From positions 104,792-168,791 of the forward strand of contig JARYMB010000001.1 in NCBI GenBank assembly GCA_029907345.1: a DNA stretch of 64,000 nt, written 5' to 3'. This DNA is from Methanolinea sp. (GTDB taxonomy: Archaea > Halobacteriota > Methanomicrobia > Methanomicrobiales > Methanospirillaceae). Below the pieces are notes generated by a model. The model was not told where the DNA came from, ran no database searches, and saw only the letters and a list, made by a program, of their open reading frames with translations. Both the position numbers and the translations under genes were made by a program. Numbering within the stretch: the stretch's first letter is position 1; each line of letters starts with the position of its first letter. Positions 53,239 through 62,305 of the stretch are shown here, piece by piece.

Positions 53239-53964
53239 ATGGAGATGCCGGACTTGAGCGGGAAGACGACGCGTCCTCCGTCACCTCCATTCACGCTGGT
53301 CATTCCCGCATACAACGAAGCAGAAAGGATTCCCCGGCTTCTTTTGCAGATAGCGGGAGCAGAGGGTGAATTCATATTTGTCTGCGAGGGAAACGATGAG
53401 ACCCCACGACTCGTCCTCGATTTTGCAGGGGCACATCCGGAAATGACCGTCCGGTGCCTGTACCGGTCCGGGCGGATGGGAAAGGGCGGCGCCATCAGGG
53501 AGGGGGTGACCCTGGCTTCGGCACCCCTCGTGGGTTACATGGACGCTGACGCCTCGACGTCCTTTTCACAGATGCGGGACCTTTTCTCCCTCATCGATGG
53601 CGCAGACGGCGTGATAGGGTCACGCTGGGTGAGGGGAGCAGTCCTCGAGAAACCCCAGGGGCTTTCGCGCAGGATCGAGAGCCGCATCTTCAACTGTATT
53701 GTGAGGCTCCTTTTCGGTCTGCCCTTCAGGGATACGCAGTGCGGTGCAAAAGTATTTAAAAAATCAGCAATTGACGCAGTTATCAGGGAAATGACCTCAT
53801 CGGGCTTCGAATTCGATGTGGAACTCCTCTGGCGCCTGAAAACCAGGGGGTTTCGCATCAGGGAACATCCCATAGTGTGGCGCGATACGAGCAGTTCCAA
53901 CGTCAGGAGATCGGACGGGATCAGGATGCTCGCGAACCTTATCCGCCTCAGGCTGGGAGGGTGA
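53239..53964 (+). CDS. Family 2 glycosyltransferase (dolichol-phosphate mannosyltransferase-like)
   Basis: This 241-residue GT-A enzyme has TLVIPAYNEAERIPRLL, a shortened first Asp region (FVCEGNDETPRLVLDF), RMGKGGAIREGVTLA, the metal motif GYMDADASTSFSQM and VIGSRWVRGA, followed by CGAKVFKKSAI. These match polyprenyl-phosphate glycosyltransferases without a C-terminal membrane domain. It would charge dolichol phosphate with a sugar for N-glycosylation or surface glycans. ATG 53239 (or 53245) is the likely start. It ends eight bases before the TPR gene. Confidence 0.88.
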   Translation: MEMPDLSGKTTRPPSPPFTLVIPAYNEAERIPRLLLQIAGAEGEFIFVCEGNDETPRLVLDFAGAHPEMTVRCLYRSGRMGKGGAIREGVTLASAPLVGYMDADASTSFSQMRDLFSLIDGADGVIGSRWVRGAVLEKPQGLSRRIESRIFNCIVRLLFGLPFRDTQCGAKVFKKSAIDAVIREMTSSGFEFDVELLWRLKTRGFRIREHPIVWRDTSSSNVRRSDGIRMLANLIRLRLGG

Positions 53965-53971
53965 TACATCC

Positions 53972-55789
53972 TTGATCTCGTCTGCTCCTGAAGACCAAAA
54001 AAAGGCTGCCTTTACCCTTTTCGAGAGAGGAGAGTATGAACAGTCGTATGCCCTGTGCAGGGAACTCAGGCAGCTTGATAATGACCCTTCGATCTCCGTT
54101 CTGTGCGCGGCAAACCTCTTTCACATGGGCAGGCTCGAGGAGGCAGAGGCGTTCTTCCGCGACCTTTCCCATTCCCTCCCGGGGACATCGCACGTGCACA
54201 GCTACCTGGGCCGCATCCTTGAACTGAAGGGCGACGACGGTGCACTTGCCGAGTATGCCCGGGCCGTTGCGCTCGATCCCGGAAACCTCGAAGCTTTGCG
54301 GAGTTTTGCGTCATTTGTCCTGAAATCGGGGGATCCGAAAAAAGCGGTACCTGTTTTTTCCCACCTCTATTCGCATTCCCGCAGGGCAGACGATGCGCGG
54401 CTCCTTGCCCGGGCACTCCTTTTGTCCGGCCGTCCATCGGAGGCGCTCGAGGTATGGGAGCATGTCCCGGGCGGACGGCTGGATGCAGACGAGGACTACA
54501 TTGCGATCCTTTCTGCCTGCGGCAGGTTCGGACAGGTTGCAGAATCCGCCATGCAGTTATTCGGGAAGACAAAAAACCCGCTCTTCGCACGCAGGTACCT
54601 GGAGGCCCTCTCCCGTGTCGACCGGCAGAGAGCAAGGGAGGAATACCCCCGTCTCATGGAATTAACAGGAGACCGCGAGATACGGTATGGCTATGTCCTC
54701 TTCCAGAAAGAAGAGGGTAACTTCAGCCAGGCACTCGCCGGACTCTCCCCTCTCCTTTCCGGGGAGAGGACGGAAGGGAAATACTTTCTCCTGGAATGCG
54801 AACTCCTGAGCCTTCTGCAGAGAAAGGAGGATGCGGCAGAGCGTTATCGCGATCTCCTTGACCGCGAACTCGACTCTATGGCCGACCCGGCTTTCATCCA
54901 GGAACTCCTTTCCCGGTTCAGGACTTTTTTACAGACCCACTACCCTTTCCGGGAGGCAGAATCCATCCTCCTTGCATCCCTGTCCGCCCGGACCGACCCT
55001 TTCTCCCTTCTTGCCGTTGCCCGCTTCTACGAGGATGCAGGAGACCGGGGGGAGGCACGTTCGTGGTATTACCGGGCATACAGGAGTGATTCGATGCAGG
55101 GAGGCCCTCCGTATGCCTGGTTCTGTTACCGGAACGGGGATATGCGGGAGTGCGAGAAGGTCATGATCTACGTGGTCGGGTCTGCCCGGAAAGTCCAGGA
55201 CCTGCTCCGTGTCGCAGATTCCTTCCTCCAGGATAAGGAGGCTCTTTTCCGGATGCCCAGGCTGCTCGAGAGGCTGAAGGCCAGGCTCGAAGAGGTCTCG
55301 GAGATCCTCCCGTCCAGGGGAATGGAAATCCTTGCGGCGGTATACCTCCTGTGGGGAGCCGTCTCCCTCGAAAAAGGGGACTCTCTGTCCTGCAAGCGGT
55401 CATGCCTTGCAGGACTGGACGTAATCCCCCAGGATGCAGGAAGTATCAGGGCCGGGGATTTCCTCGCTCTCCTCGAGAAATGCAAGAAAATGTCACTTTC
55501 GGAAATTCCCGTTCTTTTTCGCCCGGAGAGGGGCGGACCTGGTCTGCCGGAACCACATGATACATCGCTCCTTGATCTGGATTTGGATGAGAACGAGAGA
55601 AAAGTCCTTGAATTGTTAAGGACCCGCCACCAGGCAACCGAGATGGAGCTCAGGACCCTGCTCGGTTCGCGGCGGGTGGCAGGGATAATCAACCGTATCA
55701 TGCAGAAAGCGTCAAGTAAAGGCCTGGTAGTGATAGAAAAAAAGGGGGTGGGAAAAGATGGAGAGATCTATGCCTACCGGAACACCTGA
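53972..55789 (+). CDS. TPR-repeat protein with a C-terminal winged helix
   Basis: The protein has 605 residues. TPR-like helical pairs fill the first 500 (ERGEYEQSYALCRELRQLD, HMGRLEEAEAFFRDL, HSYLGRILELKGDDGALAEYARAVALDPGN, YEDAGDRGEARSWYYRAY). Residues about 538-605 form a winged helix (DENERKVLELLRTRHQATEMELRTLLGSRRVAGIINRIMQKASSKGLVVIEKKGVGKDG). No signal peptide or transmembrane helix is seen, so it is probably a cytoplasmic scaffold that may touch DNA. The start is TTG 53972, after GGAGGGTG. The 3' end overlaps the DUF2791 ATPase by 32 bases, which argues for a joint function. The family is not known to me. Confidence 0.8.
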   Translation: MISSAPEDQKKAAFTLFERGEYEQSYALCRELRQLDNDPSISVLCAANLFHMGRLEEAEAFFRDLSHSLPGTSHVHSYLGRILELKGDDGALAEYARAVALDPGNLEALRSFASFVLKSGDPKKAVPVFSHLYSHSRRADDARLLARALLLSGRPSEALEVWEHVPGGRLDADEDYIAILSACGRFGQVAESAMQLFGKTKNPLFARRYLEALSRVDRQRAREEYPRLMELTGDREIRYGYVLFQKEEGNFSQALAGLSPLLSGERTEGKYFLLECELLSLLQRKEDAAERYRDLLDRELDSMADPAFIQELLSRFRTFLQTHYPFREAESILLASLSARTDPFSLLAVARFYEDAGDRGEARSWYYRAYRSDSMQGGPPYAWFCYRNGDMRECEKVMIYVVGSARKVQDLLRVADSFLQDKEALFRMPRLLERLKARLEEVSEILPSRGMEILAAVYLLWGAVSLEKGDSLSCKRSCLAGLDVIPQDAGSIRAGDFLALLEKCKKMSLSEIPVLFRPERGGPGLPEPHDTSLLDLDLDENERKVLELLRTRHQATEMELRTLLGSRRVAGIINRIMQKASSKGLVVIEKKGVGKDGEIYAYRNT

Positions 55790-57074
55790 TATCCCGGGAC
55801 CGCGTAAACTGGAGAGCCAGAACATCATCAATGCCCTGCGGAGGGGGACGGTACCGGCGAGCGGACTTGAGCGGATTGCAGTCGGACTGGAGATGGAAGA
55901 GGGTGTCATCAGGGCACAGCTGGACTACGTCGCGCAGGGAGGAGGGGACATCAAGTTCATCCGCGGCGATTATGGCAGCGGGAAGACGTTCCTCGTGGCA
56001 CGTGCCCTCGAGATCGCGAGGGAGAAGGGTTTTGTAACCGCCCACGTTGTTGTCTCTCCATCCGCACCACTGCACAAGCAAAAGGAACTGTACCGCCAGA
56101 TCTGTGCGACACTCCGGACCCGTGAGGAAGAACATGCCCCGAAATCAATCATCGACACCTGGCTCTTTGGAATCGAGGAACGGATCCTCAAAGTGAGCGA
56201 CCAGACCCTCCCCGAGGACGTCCTCGAAAAGGCCACCCTCGCCGAGATAGAGAGCGCTCTTGCGGGAATATCGGAACTGAACAGCTCCCTTGCAGCCGCA
56301 CTCCGGACATATTACCGGTCAAGCAATGCGGGTGATTTCCAGACGGCCCAGTCTGCCATCGGGTGGATCTGCGCAGAGTCCAACGTTGGCCGGGACTTCA
56401 AGCAGAAGGCAGGGATACGGGGTGATATCGACGAGGCATCGGCCTTCATATTCCTCCGCGGGCTGGTCCGGATCATCGTGAGCGCAGGGTACAGGGGTCT
56501 TGCTGTCGCCGTTGACGAGGTCGAGACGACCCAGTCACTTCCCCGCAACCAGCGGGAGAAGAGCTATCATACCCTCCAGATGATCGTCGAATCCCTCGAC
56601 AGGGGAGACCTCTCGCATTCCTACTTCCTCTTCACCGGGACACCTGCGTTCTTCGACGGTCCCCGGGGGATTCGGACCCTCCCGCCGCTCTATGACCGGA
56701 TCAGCGTTGTGCAGCCTGAGGAAGGGTTCAAAAACCCGCGCCAGCCACAGATTGCACTCGCGAGGTTCGATGCCAGGAAACTCGAGCAGGTCGCCCTGAA
56801 AGTGATCGAGATATACCGTGAGGCCTACGCGGATGTGGATCGAAGCAGGGTCTCGCACCGGTTTATCCGCGCCATGATATCCCGCGTAACGAAGAAATTC
56901 GGGGGCAGGGTGGATGTCATCCCGAGGATCTTCCTCAAGGAATTCATCGATGTCCTCGACAAGTGCGAGCTCTACGACGACTACGATCCCTGGGAACAGT
57001 ACCACTTCGACGCGGAACATCTCAGGGGAGAATTAAAGGATGAAGAGGAGGCCGTCATGGTAGTCGAGTTCTGA
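55758..57074 (+). CDS. DUF2791 P-loop ATPase (BrxD-like)
   Basis: The protein has 438 residues. It has a short N-terminal helix set (RKLESQNIINALRRGTVPASGLERIAVGLE), Walker A at about 70-78 (FIRGDYGSGKTFLVARAL), Walker B-like AVAVDEVETTQ and a sensor region FLFTGTPAFFDGPRGI. ARFDARKLEQVALKVIEIY and a helical C-terminal domain follow. This is the DUF2791 pattern of ATPases annotated as BREX ATP-binding proteins (BrxD). No BREX partner (PglX, PglZ, BrxL) is nearby. It is coupled to the TPR/winged-helix gene by overlap. A DNA-related ORC/STAND-like role is inference. Confidence 0.82.
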   Translation: MERSMPTGTPDIPGPRKLESQNIINALRRGTVPASGLERIAVGLEMEEGVIRAQLDYVAQGGGDIKFIRGDYGSGKTFLVARALEIAREKGFVTAHVVVSPSAPLHKQKELYRQICATLRTREEEHAPKSIIDTWLFGIEERILKVSDQTLPEDVLEKATLAEIESALAGISELNSSLAAALRTYYRSSNAGDFQTAQSAIGWICAESNVGRDFKQKAGIRGDIDEASAFIFLRGLVRIIVSAGYRGLAVAVDEVETTQSLPRNQREKSYHTLQMIVESLDRGDLSHSYFLFTGTPAFFDGPRGIRTLPPLYDRISVVQPEEGFKNPRQPQIALARFDARKLEQVALKVIEIYREAYADVDRSRVSHRFIRAMISRVTKKFGGRVDVIPRIFLKEFIDVLDKCELYDDYDPWEQYHFDAEHLRGELKDEEEAVMVVEF

Positions 57075-57143
57075 CCCGTCGGCCTCCCTCCTGCCCCCAC
57101 CAGAATACTCATGGGAATTCCTGACCAATACGATCCTGGATAT

Positions 57144-57671
57144 ATGGGGCTTCGGACAGTTCTTCCCCTCCTCGTATTTTTGCTCGTGGCGACAGGAGCT
57201 GCAGCCGGCGCCATCTCGATCGATGCCACTCCCCACGATGCGTATATCGGGGACCGGGTGCATATCAACGGGACGACCGATGGAAAGAACCTGATAGCCG
57301 TCTTTCTCTTCGTCACAGGGCCGGGGCTCGACAGGGCGGGAGTCACGCTTGAAAACATGCACCTCAGGGCAGGGACAGGCTATTTTACGTCAGCCTATGT
57401 CAACCCGGACGGAACGTTTGCCTACGAATGGGACACCTCGTTCATCGTCGGAAACCTCGTTCCCGGAAAATACAGGATTTACGCCGTGAACGTCCCCCTC
57501 AACCTTGCCCGCCTGACTGATACGGACAGCATCTCGGTCTCTTCAACCGAGATAACATTCAGGAGACCTCCCCCCCGCTCACTCCCCGGTTTTGGTCCCG
57601 AAGTCCTTTTCCCGTTCTTCCTGATAATCGCATTCCTCTGCGTATACCGGAGAGAAAGGGTCGGCCCGTAA
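57144..57671 (+). CDS. Surface protein with signal peptide and PGF-CTERM-like anchor
   Basis: The protein has about 175 residues. It has a signal peptide (GLRTVLPLLVFLLVATGAAAG), one beta-sandwich-like domain (ISIDATPHDAYIGDRVHINGTT, FTSAYVNPDGTFAYEWDTSF, GKYRIYAVNVPLN) as seen in methanomicrobial surface proteins, then a linker and LPGFGPEVLFPFFLIIAFLCVYRRER. PGF followed by a hydrophobic stretch and Arg cluster is the archaeosortase (ArtA) sorting signal. ATG 57144 gives a standard signal peptide; ATG 57111 adds 11 residues. It is the last gene of the plus-strand run. Confidence 0.8.
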   Translation: MGLRTVLPLLVFLLVATGAAAGAISIDATPHDAYIGDRVHINGTTDGKNLIAVFLFVTGPGLDRAGVTLENMHLRAGTGYFTSAYVNPDGTFAYEWDTSFIVGNLVPGKYRIYAVNVPLNLARLTDTDSISVSSTEITFRRPPPRSLPGFGPEVLFPFFLIIAFLCVYRRERVGP

Positions 57672-57987
57672 AATGATTTTTCAAAGCGGCTCTTCGTAAC
57701 CTGAGTGGGTAGTGAGAAACGAATGCGGTGTCTGCCCCACTCCCACGCTCCCCCGTGAGGATGGTCCCGCCGCTCCCTGAAGGTGCCCCCGGCGGCGGTT
57801 TCATGATGGTTTTGCAGAGAAAATCACCATTTCATCTTTTCGAGAAACCCATTATAATCCAAAAAAGGATGTCATGCACACATGCCACTTACCCCATCCA
57901 AAATGGTGAGAGGACTCACTCATCCACTTCAAATGACGAAGAGGGTAAAAAGAATCCCTCCGGAATGAAGGGCTCCGGATTAAAAAT
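57672..57987. other. Non-coding stretch between convergent genes
   Basis: These 316 bases separate the surface-protein gene from hisD, whose 3' ends face each other. No convincing ORF or RNA was found. An inverted repeat GAGTGGG/CCCACTC occurs near 57703-57747, and the right half is AT-rich with short A/T runs that may end transcription from both sides. Confidence 0.5.
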
Positions 57988-59250
57988 TCAGTTTTTCCTT
58001 TCCCCGGATCTCCTGATGCGGACAGACCGTGCGTGGCCCTCCAGTCCCTCGGCATATGCAAGCCTCTCCACCATATCGGCAATCCTCCCGAGACCTTCCC
58101 GGTCTACCATCTGGATCGTGGAACGCGTGCAGAAGTGCATCACGTCGAGGCCGGAATGCGTGCTGGCATAACCTGCCGTCGGGAGGACGTGGTTAGTCCC
58201 GGACCCATAGTCACCGCAGGCAACAGCCGAGTAGGAACCCACGAAGACTGAACCGGCATACCGTGCCTTCATGAGGACGTGGAGGGGATCGCTCACCTGG
58301 AGGGACAGGTGCTCCGGCGCTGCCTTGTTGATGAGGGTTATCGCCTCCTCAAGCGAGGCTGCAAGGGTATACCCTGTATTTTCAAGTGCTTTTCTGAGAA
58401 TCTCTTTCCGTGGGGACTCCCCCACCTGCAACCCGATCTCGCGTGTGACTTTTCCGGGTAGCGAAGGGTCCAGTGCAACGAGGTAGCACGCGGCTTTCGG
58501 ATCGTGTTCGGCCTGGGCTATGATATCTGCTGCAATGAAATCCGGCCTTGCAGATCCGTCAGCAAGGATGACGATTTCGGACGGACCTGCAGGAAAATCA
58601 ATCTCCACGACATCGCGCAAAACCATCTTGGCCGTCGTGACATAGACGTTTCCCGGCCCGACTATCTTTTGGACGGGTCGTATCGATTCCGTCCCAAGGG
58701 CCATTGCAGCAACCGCCTGTGCCCCGCCGACTGCAAACACCTCGTCTGCCCCTGCAATATCCATTGCAACGAGGCTCAATGGGGCGATGGGCGGGGGGCT
58801 GCAGCAGCAGACCGACCCAACACCAGCGACACGCGCCGGGATGACTGTCATAAGAGCCGTCGACGCATACGCAGCCCGCCCCCCAGGCACGTATGCACCG
58901 ATACGGTCGAGCGGGACCGTCCGCATCCCGAGGAAGACGCCCGGTTCGATCTCCTCGAGCCAGAGATTCCTCTGTCTCTGCATCTCGTGGAACCTTGTGA
59001 TCCTCGATCGGGCATCCTCGAGGCTTTCAATGAGTCTGTCGTCAACGCAGGAGTAGGCATTTTCGATCTCATCACGGGTGACCCTGACATTCTTCCGGAA
59101 AACACCATCGAACTTCTGCGTGAGTTCCCGGAGTGCTGCATCGCCCCCCTCCCTGACCCGTGCGATGATCTCTTCCACGGCGGGCTTAACAGAGCTCAGC
59201 CCTGCAGAACGGTTCGCGATCCACTCCTCCAGGGGTATTTCCCCTAACAT
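57988..59250 (-). CDS. hisD: Histidinol dehydrogenase
   Basis: This 420-residue zinc enzyme oxidises histidinol to histidine. It has [101 protein letters not shown] and [19 protein letters not shown], all standard. ATG 59250 is exactly 24 bases beyond the TATA box at 59274-59281, so the message is leaderless; GTG 59289 lies upstream of that box. Its promoter region is shared with the divergent tungstate transporter. Confidence 0.95.
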   Translation of the reverse strand: MLGEIPLEEWIANRSAGLSSVKPAVEEIIARVREGGDAALRELTQKFDGVFRKNVRVTRDEIENAYSCVDDRLIESLEDARSRITRFHEMQRQRNLWLEEIEPGVFLGMRTVPLDRIGAYVPGGRAAYASTALMTVIPARVAGVGSVCCCSPPPIAPLSLVAMDIAGADEVFAVGGAQAVAAMALGTESIRPVQKIVGPGNVYVTTAKMVLRDVVEIDFPAGPSEIVILADGSARPDFIAADIIAQAEHDPKAACYLVALDPSLPGKVTREIGLQVGESPRKEILRKALENTGYTLAASLEEAITLINKAAPEHLSLQVSDPLHVLMKARYAGSVFVGSYSAVACGDYGSGTNHVLPTAGYASTHSGLDVMHFCTRSTIQMVDREGLGRIADMVERLAYAEGLEGHARSVRIRRSGERKN

Positions 59251-59273
59251 GGCAGAACACTTTGACCCTGTGG

Positions 59274-59281
59274 TTTTTAAA
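59274..59281 (-). promoter_or_regulatory. TATA box of hisD
   Basis: TTTAAAAA on the minus strand ends 24 bases before the hisD ATG at 59250, which fixes the start and predicts a leaderless message. Confidence 0.65.
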
Positions 59282-59332
59282 GGTTCCACCCGGTAAAACT
59301 GCCAATAACAAAAATTGTTAATGGAATGTTAT

Positions 59333-59342
59333 TGAATATTCA
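59333..59342. promoter_or_regulatory. Palindrome TGAATATTCA upstream of tupA
   Basis: A perfect 10-base palindrome in the AT-rich hisD-tupA gap lies about 20 bases upstream of the tupA TATA box. It could bind a regulator of tungstate uptake, but no matching second site was seen. Confidence 0.35.
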
Positions 59343-59359
59343 CGAATGTAAAATAGAAA

Positions 59360-59367
59360 TACTTATT
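59360..59367 (+). promoter_or_regulatory. TATA box of tupA
   Basis: TACTTATT ends about 24 bases before ATG 59392, which fits a leaderless tupA message and excludes the in-frame ATG at 59326. Confidence 0.5.
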
Positions 59368-59391
59368 TTCTCCATTATCCCATCTAAAGCC

Positions 59392-60417
59392 ATGAACATG
59401 CATTTTCTCTCTCCGGGGCACCGTGGCATGGTCATGTTTCTCGTAACCCTTGTTCTCGGTGCAATTCTCATCTCCGGATGCACGACAACGAACCCGGGAC
59501 AGGGTGGAGCACAGATACCCCCGACAACACAGAGTCCTTCTCTCCCTCCTCATAACGGGCAGAAACTTATCCTCGCTACCACTACAAGTCTCTACGATAC
59601 CGGCCTCCTCGACTACCTGGAACCGCTGTTCGAGGAAAAATACGGTGTCGACCTCCTGATCACATCCCAGGGAACGGGAAAGGCCCTGGAAATCGCAAAG
59701 AGGGGCGACTGTGATATCCTCGCAGTTCATTCCCCTGATCAGGAAAAAGCCTTCATGGACGGTGGATACGGGATAAACCGCCGTTGTTTTGCCTACAATT
59801 ACTTCATCGTTGTGGGCCCGGCAGGTGACCCGGCAGGAATACGGGGAATGGCTCCGCAAGAGGCGTTCAGGACGATCCTGGGTAAAGGAAAAGCCGGGAA
59901 CCCCGGAATTTTCTTTGTCTCGCGCGGTGACAACTCCGGGACGCATTCGGCAGAGAAAAACATCTGGAAGGCATCCGGATACAATTATACGTCAGAAGTC
60001 CAGAGATCAGGGGCATGGTACATCGAGGCAGGGAAAGGTATGGGAGAGACCCTCCAGCTTGCCTCCGAGAAAGGTGCATACACCCTGACAGACGAGGGAA
60101 CGTACCTCGCTTACAGGGGGAAACTCAACCTCGTCCCCATCATCGAAGAAGGGGATCTCCTGCTCAATGTCTACAGTGTTATCACGGTGTATGCAAAAAA
60201 CCAGCCCGTTGAAAAGATAACAATGGCAAACAATTTTGTCAACTTCCTCATATCACCCGGGATACAGGCAAAGATAGGCGAATATGGGAAAGAAAAGTAC
60301 GGAAAGGGCCTCTTTATCCCAATGAACGGAGGATGCATGCGTTTTGAGTGCGACTGCACAACGCCCGCATCCGAAACGACGCCTTCATCCTCCTTCCCTT
60401 CATTATCCTCCAGGTAG
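59392..60417 (+). CDS. tupA: Tungstate ABC transporter, substrate-binding lipoprotein
   Basis: This protein of 341 residues has a signal peptide ending in a lipobox-like LISGC, a Thr/Pro/Gln-rich linker (TTNPGQGGAQIPPTTQSPS) and a periplasmic-binding fold. It has the TupA hallmark LATTTSLYDTGLLDYLEPLF and QGTGKALEIAKRGDCDI, VSRGDNSGTHSAEKNIW and GAYTLTDEGTYLAY. The C-terminal tail is Ser/Thr-rich. It delivers tungstate to TupBC for formate dehydrogenase and formylmethanofuran dehydrogenase, both W or Mo enzymes in methanogens. Vanadate or molybdate relatives exist, but TTTS favours tungstate. Confidence 0.93.
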   Translation: MNMHFLSPGHRGMVMFLVTLVLGAILISGCTTTNPGQGGAQIPPTTQSPSLPPHNGQKLILATTTSLYDTGLLDYLEPLFEEKYGVDLLITSQGTGKALEIAKRGDCDILAVHSPDQEKAFMDGGYGINRRCFAYNYFIVVGPAGDPAGIRGMAPQEAFRTILGKGKAGNPGIFFVSRGDNSGTHSAEKNIWKASGYNYTSEVQRSGAWYIEAGKGMGETLQLASEKGAYTLTDEGTYLAYRGKLNLVPIIEEGDLLLNVYSVITVYAKNQPVEKITMANNFVNFLISPGIQAKIGEYGKEKYGKGLFIPMNGGCMRFECDCTTPASETTPSSSFPSLSSR

Positions 60418-60438
60418 GAGTCTCTTCGCAGGAGGGGC

Positions 60439-61125
60439 ATGAACGAGATCATCGACGGCTTTGTCCAGGCATTCCAGCTGATCATCAGCCTTGACCCCGA
60501 AGTGATCGAGATCACGGCCCGTTCCCTCCTCATCTCGCTTGCAGCCACCGCAGTTGCCTCCCTCGTTGCAATCCCTCTCGGCGGGCTGATCCATTTCAGG
60601 GAATTCGGGGGAAAACGCGGTCTCATCACGATCATTCAGACGCTCTATGCTCTCCCAACGGTCGTGGCCGGCCTTTTTGTCTTCCTTCTCCTTTCCCGCG
60701 CCGGACCGCTGGGTTTTCTCGGGCTCCTCTTCACCCCGACGGGAATGGTCATCGGCCAGGCGGTCCTTATCATCCCCGTTCTGGCTGGCATGACACTTGT
60801 CGCACTTTCGGGTGTGAAAAAGACCATATCCGACGAGATCGTGGCACTGGGAGCCACCCAGACGCAGGCAATCCTGACCATCATAAAGGAAGCCCGGTTC
60901 GCAATCATCGGCGGCATCATCCTCGGTTTCGGGAGGGCCATCTCGGAAGTGGGGGCCGCCATGATCATCGGGGGGAACATCCGCGGGTATACCCGGGTTC
61001 TTACGACTGCAATCGCCCTTGAGACATCCATGGGAAACATTGCATTATCGATTGCACTGGGAATAATCCTCCTTGGAATTGCAATGGTTGTGACTGTTGC
61101 ACTCTTCCTCGTCCAGGAGCGGTAG
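60439..61125 (+). CDS. tupB: Tungstate ABC transporter, permease
   Basis: This 228-residue permease has about five to six helices (LLISLAATAVASLVAIPLGGLI, LYALPTVVAGLFVFLLL, VIGQAVLIIPVLAGM, IALSIALGIILLGIAMVVTVALF). The coupling loop DEIVALGATQTQAILTIIKEARFAIIGGIILGFGRAISEVGAAMIIGGN is typical of TupB/ModB-like permeases. GGAGG precedes the ATG by nine bases. It ends one base before tupC. Confidence 0.93.
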   Translation: MNEIIDGFVQAFQLIISLDPEVIEITARSLLISLAATAVASLVAIPLGGLIHFREFGGKRGLITIIQTLYALPTVVAGLFVFLLLSRAGPLGFLGLLFTPTGMVIGQAVLIIPVLAGMTLVALSGVKKTISDEIVALGATQTQAILTIIKEARFAIIGGIILGFGRAISEVGAAMIIGGNIRGYTRVLTTAIALETSMGNIALSIALGIILLGIAMVVTVALFLVQER

Positions 61126-61126
61126 C

Positions 61127-62215
61127 ATGATCCGGTTTGACCATGTCTCCAGGAGTTACGGTGAAAAGGAGGTCCTGTGCGATATTTCCTTCGAGGTCAG
61201 GGAGGGCGAAATATTTACCTTGGTGGGCCCGAGCGGAACGGGAAAGACGACCATTCTCCGGATCATTGCCATGCTTGAAGACCCCGGCGCGGGGACGGTG
61301 GCTGTCATGGGTACGGACACGCGCATCTCTGAGACCCGTCGTGTGGCACTCCGGCGACAGATGGGCATGGTCTTCCAGAAACCTGCAGCCCTGCGGGGAA
61401 GCGTTGCTGAAAATGTTGCCCTGGGCCTGAAATTCAGGAAGTTTCCTCCGGACGATATCTCCCGCAGGGTGTCGGAAGTCCTTGACCTCGTGGGTCTTTC
61501 CGGTTACGAAGGGAGAAAGACAAGTACCCTCTCCGGGGGTGAACTCCAGCGTGTTGCAATCGCACGGGCACTTGCACCAGGGCCACGGCTCCTCCTCCTT
61601 GATGAACCGACCGCAAATCTCGATCCGGTCGCAACCGAAAAAATTGAGAACCTCATCCTCTCGCTGAACGAAGAGAGCGGAATCACCATCGTCCTCTCGA
61701 CCCATGACATGGCCCAGGCGCAGAGGCTCGCCTCCCGAATCGCGGTGGTTCTCGACCGGAAAATATGCCAGCTTGGAAACCCCTTCCAGATCTTTTACCA
61801 GCCCGGTTCCCGGGAAGTCGCCCGGATGGTGGGAATCGACAATATCCTTGCAGGTGAAATCGTCGCCAATGAAGGGGGTCTTGCTTTTATCGACGTCTCG
61901 GGAGTGATCCTGCACGCCCCCTGTTCCCTGGATCCCGGGACCAGAGTCACTCTCTTTGTACGCCCCGAAGACCTCTTTATCGGGACAGGTGCAATAACAG
62001 CCCACAGCAGCCCGCGAAACGTGCTCCCTGCGACCATCCTCCGCCTCATCCCCCAGGGTCCCAACACGAGGATCACCGTGGATGCGGGGGTGCGCCTCAC
62101 CGCGGTCATCACCCGGCAATCCTGCGAGGAACTCGGCCTTTCTCCGGGCATGCCCGTCTCCGTTTCCTTCAAGGCAAATGCCGTCCATGTGGTGCCGGTC
62201 GAAAAGGCCGGTTGA
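61127..62215 (+). CDS. tupC: Tungstate ABC transporter, ATP-binding protein
   Basis: This 362-residue protein has an ATPase domain (Walker A VGPSGTGKTTILRI, Q-loop MVFQKPAALRGSV, signature TLSGGELQRVAIARAL, Walker B RLLLLDEPTANLDP, switch VLSTHDMAQA) and a C-terminal regulatory domain of the TOBE type (TRVTLFVRPEDLFIG, NVLPATILRLIPQGPNTRITVDAGVRLTAVI). Such C-terminal domains can bind the oxyanion and slow transport. The start is ATG 61127; the open frame begins ten codons earlier inside tupB. Confidence 0.93.
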   Translation: MIRFDHVSRSYGEKEVLCDISFEVREGEIFTLVGPSGTGKTTILRIIAMLEDPGAGTVAVMGTDTRISETRRVALRRQMGMVFQKPAALRGSVAENVALGLKFRKFPPDDISRRVSEVLDLVGLSGYEGRKTSTLSGGELQRVAIARALAPGPRLLLLDEPTANLDPVATEKIENLILSLNEESGITIVLSTHDMAQAQRLASRIAVVLDRKICQLGNPFQIFYQPGSREVARMVGIDNILAGEIVANEGGLAFIDVSGVILHAPCSLDPGTRVTLFVRPEDLFIGTGAITAHSSPRNVLPATILRLIPQGPNTRITVDAGVRLTAVITRQSCEELGLSPGMPVSVSFKANAVHVVPVEKAG

Positions 62216-62305
62216 AACAGCGGGATCCTGTCCGGTTCCGTTCTTTTGCAACATGCCAGACCCTCATCACCATGCCTTTTAAGGTCAATGCACAATACTG
62301 ATGCA

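Noticed and set aside
55758..57074. A BREX phage-exclusion locus
   Set aside because: Only the DUF2791 ATPase is present. The flanking genes were read through and none is a BREX methylase, PglZ, Lon-like BrxL or BrxA/B, so the locus is not called BREX.
57728..58171. 147-codon plus-strand frame over the hisD 3' end
   Set aside because: The second half is antisense to hisD, the first half has no homologous features and no start signal. Treated as non-coding.
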